Below, one piece after another: positions 14,295 through 19,825 of a DNA stretch of 19,825 bases (its first letter is position 1; each line of letters begins with the position of its first letter). The DNA comes from DAIUCA01 sp964613675 (GTDB lineage: Bacteria > Pseudomonadota > Gammaproteobacteria > Competibacterales > Competibacteraceae). The notes under the pieces were generated by a model. That model had not been told where the DNA came from, did not search any database, and was given only the letters and a program-made list of their open reading frames with translations. Location: the NCBI GenBank assembly GCA_964613675.1, contig CAZTIH010000038.1, positions 1 through 19,825 of the forward strand, in the 5' to 3' direction. The translations under genes and the position numbers were made by a program.

Positions 14295-15548
14295 TTAACC
14301 GTACCAGTTGGTTAATCCATAAAATGGCTGTACCAAAACGATTTCGCCAACTTCAACCGTCGCCTGTGACTCGGGAAGCACGATAAAGCAGTTGGCGTGA
14401 CTCATGGAACGTAAAATTCCCGATCCTTGATCGCTCGTCGCACTCTTCACGCACAATTCGCCTTCGTCATAAAATAACCTGCCGCGCTGAAACTCACGCC
14501 GTCCTGGCCGCTTACGCAATTTTGTCTTGCATTTTACGGAAAATAAGCAGGATTCAACCACATTTTCACCGCTAAGTCGCCGTAACGCCGGTTGAACGAA
14601 TTGATAAAATCCCGCCATCACCGCCACCGGGTTGCCCGGCAGTCCAAAAAACAGGGTCTGGTTGACGCGGCCAAACGCCAAGGGCCGTCCTGGTTTCATA
14701 GCGATTTGCCACAAATTGACTTCGCCGACCTTCCCTACCGCAGCTTTGACAAAATCCGCATCTCCAACGGACACCCCCCCCGAAGTAATCACCACATCGG
14801 CCATAGCAGACGCTTGCTGTAACGCCCGCTGCAAGGTTTCTAGGTCGTCGCGCACGACCCCTAAATCCAAAATTTCAACGCCTAACTGATGCAACATGCC
14901 AAACAGGGTGTACCGATTGCTGTCGTAAATGGCCCCGAGGGTCAGCGGCTCCCCCAAGGAGCGCAATTCGTCGCCTGTGGAAAAAAAGGCCGCACGCAAG
15001 GGCCGAAAGACACACACCTCCGCCTTCCCTAAAGAGGCAATTAACCCCAAATCCGCAGGCGTCAACCGACGTCCCAGCGGTAAGACTTCTGACCCACATT
15101 GCAGGTCTTCTCCCGCCAAACGCACATTGTCTCCCTGCTTCACCTGCGTTTTGAACAAAATTCCGTCCGCTTCTCGTGCGATGTCCTCCTGCATCACCAC
15201 GGTGTCCGCGTTGGGGGGTAAGGGAGCGCCTGTCGTGATCCGCAAGGTGTGACCGGGTTGCAGTGAGACCGCTTCCGCGTCCCCCGCCAGCACCTTTCCC
15301 TGCAATGGCAATTTAATGACATTTCCCCCCTGTAAATCCTCATAACGCACCGCATACCCATCGACTGCCGAATTGTTGTGGGGGGGTACGGCAAATGGCG
15401 CAATGATGGGCATCGCTAAAACAAACCCTAGGGCATCGCGTAAAGGGCGCTGTATCGTCGCCTGGATGGGGGTGATGAGCTGGGGAATGGCGGCCAACGC
15501 CTCGTCCACGCGACGGTTGTCTGGCGAACGATCACATACATCGGTCAT
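14295..15548 (-). CDS. moeA: Molybdopterin molybdenumtransferase MoeA
   Basis: Inserts molybdate into adenylylated molybdopterin to make molybdenum cofactor. 417 residues. Conserved landmarks: NNSAVDGYAVRYEDL (about residues 59-73), TGAPLPPNADTVVMQED, FSTGDELRSLGEPL, ITSGGVSVGDADF and KPGRPLAFG followed by GLPGNPVAVM, all family motifs. The C-terminal domain carries the usual RPGRREFQRG pattern. The ATG overlaps the stop of the Rsd-like gene (ATGA). Molybdenum cofactor would be needed by an assimilatory nitrate reductase, which is often encoded next to nirBD, but none is inside this window, so that link is only plausible. Confidence 0.97.
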   Translation of the reverse strand: MTDVCDRSPDNRRVDEALAAIPQLITPIQATIQRPLRDALGFVLAMPIIAPFAVPPHNNSAVDGYAVRYEDLQGGNVIKLPLQGKVLAGDAEAVSLQPGHTLRITTGAPLPPNADTVVMQEDIAREADGILFKTQVKQGDNVRLAGEDLQCGSEVLPLGRRLTPADLGLIASLGKAEVCVFRPLRAAFFSTGDELRSLGEPLTLGAIYDSNRYTLFGMLHQLGVEILDLGVVRDDLETLQRALQQASAMADVVITSGGVSVGDADFVKAAVGKVGEVNLWQIAMKPGRPLAFGRVNQTLFFGLPGNPVAVMAGFYQFVQPALRRLSGENVVESCLFSVKCKTKLRKRPGRREFQRGRLFYDEGELCVKSATSDQGSGILRSMSHANCFIVLPESQATVEVGEIVLVQPFYGLTNWYG

Positions 15549-15994
15549 GGGATTCTCAACGCTTCAATTAAGTTATCTTCGAGGGAAAATCGCGTAGCCA
15601 GAAGTTCGCCGACTTCTGATAACACGCTCGCTAGGTTCTCAACCGTCAATGGATCATCTAAATCATCCAGACGGTCGGCAACATCGAGGAGTTGCTGCAT
15701 CGTGACATCAAGGTCGGCGTATTCGGCCTGCAATCGCTTGTAAAGGTGGGGACGGGGGCGACCCAGCTCGTCCAAGGCAAGGCTTTCGTACACTTCAAAA
15801 TGTCCCAAGGCCAAATAATCGGTGAGCAACTGCGCAAAATGAGAGAGCCGCTCGGTGAGCAATTCTGAAGGTTCGGCTGTCGTGCGCTGAATCAAATGGT
15901 GGTAGCGCACGAGTACGGTTTGGCGCTCATGCAGAAGTTTGGCGAGTAAGTCGGGCAGCGCCTTACTGTGAAGCACATCGACGGGCGTATTCAT
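15545..15994 (-). CDS. Rsd/AlgQ family anti-sigma-70 regulator
   Basis: All-helical protein of 149 residues similar to E. coli Rsd and Pseudomonas AlgQ, which bind region 4 of sigma-70 and shift RNA polymerase towards alternative sigma factors. The best matched stretches are FAQLLTDYLALGHFEVYES (E. coli FCQSLVDYLSAGHFSIYER) and VLSEVGELLATRFSLEDNLI (E. coli VLSDIGEALEARFVLEDKLI). The start ATG has GAGGA 8 bases upstream. First gene of the minus-strand run, overlapping moeA by four bases and diverging from nirB across 390 bases. Whether it is closer to Rsd or AlgQ cannot be settled by eye. Confidence 0.88.
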   Translation of the reverse strand: MNTPVDVLHSKALPDLLAKLLHERQTVLVRYHHLIQRTTAEPSELLTERLSHFAQLLTDYLALGHFEVYESLALDELGRPRPHLYKRLQAEYADLDVTMQQLLDVADRLDDLDDPLTVENLASVLSEVGELLATRFSLEDNLIEALRIP

Positions 15995-16125
15995 TGTTGT
16001 GTCCTCATTGTCGTTGGGTTGCTACATAAATCCACGTGAATGTGGTTGCAATCATGCGCCAAGGCGATTCCGCAAAATAGCGTTTACCTCAATCGAATGG
16101 GTCGCCAATTACCATTTAGGATTGC

Positions 16126-16160
16126 GCACTCATTTTGCGCGAATTGCACTGATTTAGCGC
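16126..16160. promoter_or_regulatory. Two tandem NtrC-like binding sites upstream of nirB
   Basis: GCACTCATTTTGCGC (16126-16140) and GCACTGATTTAGCGC (16146-16160) both fit GCAC-N7-GCGC, one base from the NtrC core GCAC-N7-GTGC. Their left ends are exactly 20 bp apart, two helical turns, so two dimers would sit on the same face. Centres lie about 117 and 97 bp before the predicted transcription start, normal for an NtrC enhancer. Confidence 0.7.
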
Positions 16161-16224
16161 AAAAATACGCATTTCATCTGCGGCTAAAGGCAAAATTAGG
16201 GCGACACAAGAGCCAATTCGTTAA

Positions 16225-16240
16225 CGGCATTGATTTTGCT
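16225..16240 (+). promoter_or_regulatory. Sigma-54 (RpoN) type -24/-12 promoter of nirBD
   Basis: CGGCATTGATTTTGCT matches TGGCACGNNNNTTGCW at GGCA and TTGCT, with the essential GG (16226-16227) and GC (16238-16239) at exact spacing. Transcription would start near 16250, leaving a leader of about 135 bases before nirB. Supported by the enhancer-like sites upstream. Confidence 0.7.
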
Positions 16241-16261
16241 TCACAAGGCTCATTCGCACTC

Positions 16262-16307
16262 GCCCCAACGATGGGGCATTGCGCCTCACCTTAGCGCTAC
16301 GATGCGC
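16262..16307 (+). promoter_or_regulatory. Candidate ANTAR (NasR/NasT-type) RNA motif: two hexaloop hairpins
   Basis: Hairpin P1: GCCCC (16262-16266), loop AACGAT, GGGGC (16273-16277); a six-base loop with A at position 1 and G at 4, as in ANTAR-bound RNAs. Hairpin P2: GCGC (16294-16297), loop TACGAT, GCGC (16304-16307); also a six-base loop with G at 4, but T at 1. The two loops share ACGAT. A further GCGC at 16281-16284 could pair alternatively with either P2 arm. Followed by a terminator, as in the Klebsiella nasF leader. Confidence 0.6.
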
Positions 16308-16321
16308 ACACCTAAACAACG

Positions 16322-16361
16322 GCGTTGGCTCCTCCTGACCGAGGGGCCAGCGCTTTTTTTT
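16322..16361 (+). terminator. Intrinsic terminator inside the nirB leader (attenuator)
   Basis: Arms 16322-16334 and 16341-16353 pair over 13 bases with two G-U wobbles and no mismatch, closing the loop CTGACC, followed at once by eight T (16354-16361). No plus-strand gene lies upstream, so the terminator can only act on the nirB leader. It ends 23 bases before the nirB ATG. Confidence 0.88.
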
Positions 16362-16384
16362 GACCTAAATTTTAGAGATTCACT

Positions 16385-18901
16385 ATGAAACCGTCCGTCA
16401 TCATTGTAGGAAATGGCATGGTTGGGCATTACTTTTTGACCCAACTGGTCGAATTGGCGCCCAATCTCTTTGATATTCATATTTTTGGCGCTGAACCCCG
16501 TCCTGCTTACGACCGCGTACATTTGTCCGAATTCTTTGCAGGAGCAGACGCCGATCAACTTTCCTTGGTTGAAGAGGATTTTTACGCAAAACACGGCATT
16601 CATGCTTATTTTCAAAATCCCATCGAGTCAATTGATTCCGCTTCAAAAAAGGTCATTCCCCAAGATGGAAACGTTATTTACTATGATTTTCTGATTTTAG
16701 CCACCGGTTCCTACGCATTTGTTCCTCATATTCCTGGTAAGGAACGCGGACTCGTTTACCGAACGATTGAGGATCTCATAGAGATTCAAGCCGCTGCTAA
16801 AGAAGGAAAAACCGGCGTCGTCATTGGGGGCGGACTGTTGGGTTTAGAATGCGCTAATGCACTCAAACAGCTCGATTTAGAAACCCATGTCGTGGAAATG
16901 GCGTCCCATTTAATGGCGGTACAACTCGACGCCACCGGGGGACAATTCCTACAACGCGAAATTGAACAACTGGGCGTAACCGTTCATACGGGAAAACAAA
17001 CGGTTGGAATTCGCGCTAGTGAGCATAATTCCTACGGTTCGGTCTTACAATTCAAGGATGGTAGCGAATTAACGACGGACATCGTTGTGTTTTCCGCCGG
17101 CATTCGTCCTTACGATCACCTCGGTCACACGGCAAACCTGACCCTTGGGGCACGCGGCGGCATCGCCATTAACGATTATTGCCAAACTAGCGATCCCTAC
17201 ATTTATGCGATTGGTGAATGTGCGGCCTGGAATCAACAATTATTTGGACTCGTCGGACCCGGCTACCAAATGGCTAAAATCGCCGCGCATCACCTGATTG
17301 GTAAGGATACGACGCCCTTTCAAGGCGCCGACATGAGCACTCAACTCAAATTACTCGGCGTACAAGTTGCCAGTATCGGCGATGCTCACGGTAAAACGCC
17401 CCACGCACGCGCCGTCACATACAGCGACCAAAACAAGGGAACCTATCAGAAACTCGTGATGGATGAGACGGGAACCGAATTACTGGGGGCCGTCATGGTG
17501 GGCGACAGTAGCGCGTATAACACCTTACTTCAGTACCATCTCAATAAAATTCCCTTACCCGAAGCCCCTGAAAGTCTAATTTTACCCCAAAATGGCGTTA
17601 CTCCTTCCCTAGGCATGGATGCCTTACCGACAACCGCCAATCTCTGTTCCTGTCACAATGTCACGAAAGGCGCGTTATGTAGTGCCATCGACGACGGTGC
17701 ACGGACTATCGGCGAACTCAAAAAGATTACGAAGGCCGGTACAGGATGTGGCGGGTGTGTCCCCCTGGTTAAACAATTACTCAATTTTGAACTCAAAAAA
17801 CGCGGAATTGAAGTAAATGAACATCTTTGTGAACACTTTCCTTACTCTCGTCAACAACTTTACCATCTCATTCGCATCGAAGATTTGAAGTCGTTTGATG
17901 AAGTACTCAGTCGGTATGGTAAGGGAATGGGGTGTGATGTCTGTAAACCCGCCGTCGCTTCCATTTTGGCCGCGTGTTGGAATGAATATGTGCTCAAACC
18001 CCAACATGCACCGCTTCAAGATACCAACGATCGCTATCTCGCCAATATGCAAAAAGACGGCACCTACTCGGTTGTTCCTCGCATTCCCGGTGGTGAAATT
18101 AGCCCGAAACAACTCCTCGCCATCGGCAACGTCGCCGATAAATACCAGCTTTACACGAAAATTACCGGTGGGCAGCGCATCGACTTATTCGGCGCCCAAC
18201 TCCATCAACTTCCTCTGATTTGGCGCGAATTAGTGGATGCGGGGCTTGAAAGTGGTCACGCTTACGCTAAAGCCTTACGTACCGTTAAATCCTGTGTGGG
18301 TTCGACCTGGTGTCGTTATGGCGTCCAGGACAGCGTGCGCATGGCGCTATTTTTGGAAAATCGCTACAAGGGACTGCGTGCCCCTCACAAAATCAAAATG
18401 GCGGTTTCTGGCTGTGCACGAGAATGCGCCGAGGCCCAAAGTAAGGATGTCGGGGTGATCGCCACGGAAAAAGGATGGAATCTTTACCTCTGTGGCAACG
18501 GCGGGCAGCGCCCCCGTCACGCCGATCTGTTCGCCGTCGATATTGATTCAGACAACCTTATTCGTTACATCGACCGCTTTTTGATGTTCTACATTAAAAC
18601 AGCAGATCGTCTGCAACGTACCGCACCGTGGCTAGAGAATCTGGAAGGCGGTCTCAACTATCTGAAACAAGTGATCTGCGACGATATTTTGGGAATCAAT
18701 GCAGAACTGGAACACCAAATGGCTCACATCGTCGGTACCTATGAATGCGAGTGGAAGGCTACGCTCAATAACCCCGATGCCCTGAAGAAATTTCGCCATT
18801 TCGTCAACAGCGATACCCCCGACCCTCACGTGCAATTCGCTCAAGAGCGGGGCCAAATCCGTCCTGTCACCTTTGTCGAACGCCACAAGGAAACCGTCTA
18901 A
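16385..18901 (+). CDS. nirB: Assimilatory NAD(P)H-nitrite reductase, large subunit
   Basis: Reduces nitrite to ammonium in the cytoplasm with six electrons from NAD(P)H. 838 residues, near the 847 of E. coli. In order: FAD-binding IIVGNGMVGHYF (about 6-17); NAD(P)-binding VVIGGGLLGLECA (about 145-157); BFD-like [2Fe-2S] domain with Cys421, 423, 455 and 458; nitrite/sulfite reductase ferredoxin-like half domain; and the sirohaem-[4Fe-4S] site with Cys637, 643, 677 and 681 (SCVGSTWCRYG, SGCARECAEA). All ligands are present. The ribosome site is weak (AGAG). The first half of the gene looks more AT-rich than nirD and the next gene. nirD begins on the last base of its stop. Expression is expected to need release from the leader terminator. 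Confidence 0.97.
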   Translation: MKPSVIIVGNGMVGHYFLTQLVELAPNLFDIHIFGAEPRPAYDRVHLSEFFAGADADQLSLVEEDFYAKHGIHAYFQNPIESIDSASKKVIPQDGNVIYYDFLILATGSYAFVPHIPGKERGLVYRTIEDLIEIQAAAKEGKTGVVIGGGLLGLECANALKQLDLETHVVEMASHLMAVQLDATGGQFLQREIEQLGVTVHTGKQTVGIRASEHNSYGSVLQFKDGSELTTDIVVFSAGIRPYDHLGHTANLTLGARGGIAINDYCQTSDPYIYAIGECAAWNQQLFGLVGPGYQMAKIAAHHLIGKDTTPFQGADMSTQLKLLGVQVASIGDAHGKTPHARAVTYSDQNKGTYQKLVMDETGTELLGAVMVGDSSAYNTLLQYHLNKIPLPEAPESLILPQNGVTPSLGMDALPTTANLCSCHNVTKGALCSAIDDGARTIGELKKITKAGTGCGGCVPLVKQLLNFELKKRGIEVNEHLCEHFPYSRQQLYHLIRIEDLKSFDEVLSRYGKGMGCDVCKPAVASILAACWNEYVLKPQHAPLQDTNDRYLANMQKDGTYSVVPRIPGGEISPKQLLAIGNVADKYQLYTKITGGQRIDLFGAQLHQLPLIWRELVDAGLESGHAYAKALRTVKSCVGSTWCRYGVQDSVRMALFLENRYKGLRAPHKIKMAVSGCARECAEAQSKDVGVIATEKGWNLYLCGNGGQRPRHADLFAVDIDSDNLIRYIDRFLMFYIKTADRLQRTAPWLENLEGGLNYLKQVICDDILGINAELEHQMAHIVGTYECEWKATLNNPDALKKFRHFVNSDTPDPHVQFAQERGQIRPVTFVERHKETV

Positions 18902-19251
18902 TGAACGTCGCCGTCTCTACGCCCACTTGGACTCCCATCTGTCACGTCGCCGAAGTTCCGCCCCACTTTGGGGTGTGCGCCCTGGTGGGGACGCGCCAAA
19001 TTGCCGTCTTCTATCTGCCGCAACAGGGCAACGAATGGTTTGCTATCGACAATTACGATCCCCTCGGTCAGGCCTTCGTCCTCTCCCGGGGCATTGTGGG
19101 GGATGTCAACGGAGAATGGGTGGTCGCTTCTCCGCTGTATAAACAACATTTTTCCCTAGTCACGGGGCAGTGTCTCGAACAACCCGAACACGCCGTTCAA
19201 ACCTATGCCGTGCGCGTCGTCGATCAGATCGTGGAAATTGCCGTCCCATGA
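18901..19251 (+). CDS. nirD: Nitrite reductase (NAD(P)H) small subunit
   Basis: Rieske-fold partner of NirB, 116 residues (E. coli 108). The fold signature is seen in GVCALVGTRQIAVFYL, AIDNYDPLGQAFVLSRGIVGD and VASPLYKQHFSLVTGQCLE. As in other NirD proteins, the Cys-His pairs that bind a [2Fe-2S] cluster in true Rieske proteins are missing, so it probably has a structural role and carries no cluster. Its ATG overlaps the nirB stop by one base and its stop overlaps the next start by four (ATGA), so the three genes are translated in step. Confidence 0.96.
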   Translation: MNVAVSTPTWTPICHVAEVPPHFGVCALVGTRQIAVFYLPQQGNEWFAIDNYDPLGQAFVLSRGIVGDVNGEWVVASPLYKQHFSLVTGQCLEQPEHAVQTYAVRVVDQIVEIAVP

Positions 19252-19825
19252 ACGCCGCTACCCGCGAAGTCCCCGAGTTCACCCTCATCGGCAACGGCAT
19301 GGTGACGACTCGATTGATCGAAGAGATTCGGAACCTGTGGGGCATGACCCCTACGATTCGCGTGTTTGGGGCCGAATCCCACCCGGGCTACAACCGCATT
19401 CTGTTATCACCGCTCCTCGCCCGCGAACTGCCGCTCTCCCAGGTCATCACCCACCGCTTTGAGTGGTACGCCCAACAGCAGGTGGAACTGTATAGCGGCT
19501 GTGAAATCGTTGCGATTGACCGTGCCCAACGCACCCTGACCGATCACCAAGGCCGCACCTACCCCTACCGCACCCTGGTTTTAGCGACGGGTTCACGACC
19601 AGTTTGGCTGAATGTGCCAGGTCACACGCTACCGGGGATCACGGCCTTTCGCGATCTCAACGACAGCTTTTATCTCGAAGATCGTTATGCCCAAGGGGCG
19701 CGTCATGCGGTGGTCATTGGGGGCGGCTTGTTGGGGCTGGAAACGGCCTGCGGTCTCGTCAAACAGGGCCTCAAAACCACCGTCATTCACCTCGGTCAAC
19801 GCCTTCTCGACCGCCAGTTGGACGC
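19248..19825 (+). CDS. NirB/NasC-like FAD-dependent pyridine nucleotide oxidoreductase (partial)
   Basis: Open to the window end: 192 codons plus two bases. FAD-binding FTLIGNGMVTTRLIEE near residues 12-27, VFGAESHPGYNRILLSPLL (about 39-57), LVLATGSRP (about 109-117) and the NAD(P) loop AVVIGGGLLGLETA (about 149-162) run parallel to the N-terminal half of NirB in the same order. It is therefore either the electron-transfer flavoprotein of an assimilatory nitrate reductase (NasC of Klebsiella, NasB of Bacillus) or a second large-subunit-type protein; the missing C-terminus would decide. The ATG overlaps the nirD stop, placing it in the same operon, so a nitrate reductase gene may follow beyond the window. 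Confidence 0.88.
   Translation, partial: MNAATREVPEFTLIGNGMVTTRLIEEIRNLWGMTPTIRVFGAESHPGYNRILLSPLLARELPLSQVITHRFEWYAQQQVELYSGCEIVAIDRAQRTLTDHQGRTYPYRTLVLATGSRPVWLNVPGHTLPGITAFRDLNDSFYLEDRYAQGARHAVVIGGGLLGLETACGLVKQGLKTTVIHLGQRLLDRQLD

Larger units (their letters stand above)
15995..16384. other. Regulatory region between rsd-like gene and nirB
   Basis: 390 bases without a credible gene. Reading towards nirB: tandem NtrC-like sites (16126-16160), a sigma-54-type promoter (16225-16240), two small hexaloop hairpins (16262-16307) and an intrinsic terminator (16322-16361). On the rsd side no convincing promoter was identified. An 84-codon open frame across the region ends inside the leader and has no ribosome site. 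Confidence 0.8.

Noticed and set aside
16023..16051. Possible sigma-70 promoter for the rsd-like gene (TTGCAA, 17 bases, TATGTA, minus strand)
   Set aside because: Spacing is right, but both hexamers match the consensus poorly; too weak to list as a feature.
16047..16061. Second possible sigma-54 promoter on the minus strand (TGGCGCATGATTGCA) towards rsd
   Set aside because: GG and GC are one base too close; sigma-54 promoters do not tolerate altered spacing.
16040..16294. 84-codon plus-strand open frame in the nirB upstream region
   Set aside because: No ribosome site and no recognisable protein features; it crosses the NtrC-like sites, the sigma-54 promoter and hairpin P1, and ends in the leader. 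Its last seven codons (from ATG at 16271) could mimic a leader peptide, but nothing like a Shine-Dalgarno precedes them.

Overview
The window looks like chromosomal DNA of a gammaproteobacterium. The reasons are the order rsmG / parA-parB / atpIBEFHAGD, an Rsd/AlgQ anti-sigma protein, a YgiC/YjfC-type ATP-grasp enzyme, MnmH, and an assimilatory nirBD operon with NtrC/sigma-54-like control. Genus cannot be read from the sequence with confidence. Most genes overlap by 1-4 bases or lie within a few tens of bases of each other.

Layout. Positions 1-5551 (minus strand) hold the F1Fo ATP synthase operon: atpI, B, E, F, H, A, G and the first third of atpD, which is cut by the window edge. A strong sigma-70-type promoter for it lies over the last codons of parB. 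Positions 5618-7338 (minus) hold parB and parA for chromosome partitioning. Positions 7571-8833 (plus) hold a membrane-anchored PAS chemoreceptor-like gene lying against the direction of its neighbours between parA and rsmG. Positions 8822-15994 (minus) are a nine-gene colinear run: rsd/algQ, moeA, a TerD-like/DUF1190 fusion, a YgiC/YjfC-type ATP-grasp ligase, a DUF350 membrane protein, a glutathione/thiol peroxidase, a DUF3429 membrane protein, mnmH and rsmG. Positions 15995-16384 are a regulatory region with no gene. Positions 16385 to the end (plus) hold nirB, nirD and the start of a second NirB-like flavoprotein.

How it works together. The par and atp genes are conserved housekeeping neighbours. 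The fusion protein, ATP-grasp ligase and DUF350 protein resemble the YjfL-YjfM-YjfC (and YgiB-YgiC) set of enterobacteria, with a TerD-like domain added to the DUF1190 protein; this is the best candidate here for a poorly described system. The nitrite-assimilation operon shows layered control readable in the DNA: two NtrC-like sites 20 bp apart, a -24/-12 promoter with correct spacing, then a leader with two hexaloop hairpins sharing ACGAT and a strong intrinsic terminator 23 bases before nirB. That is the layout of a NasR/NasT (ANTAR) antitermination leader.

The oddest single point is in AtpD: the Walker A threonine (GGAGVGKT) reads as proline (GGAGVGKP), which would be expected to damage catalysis and needs checking as a possible sequence error.
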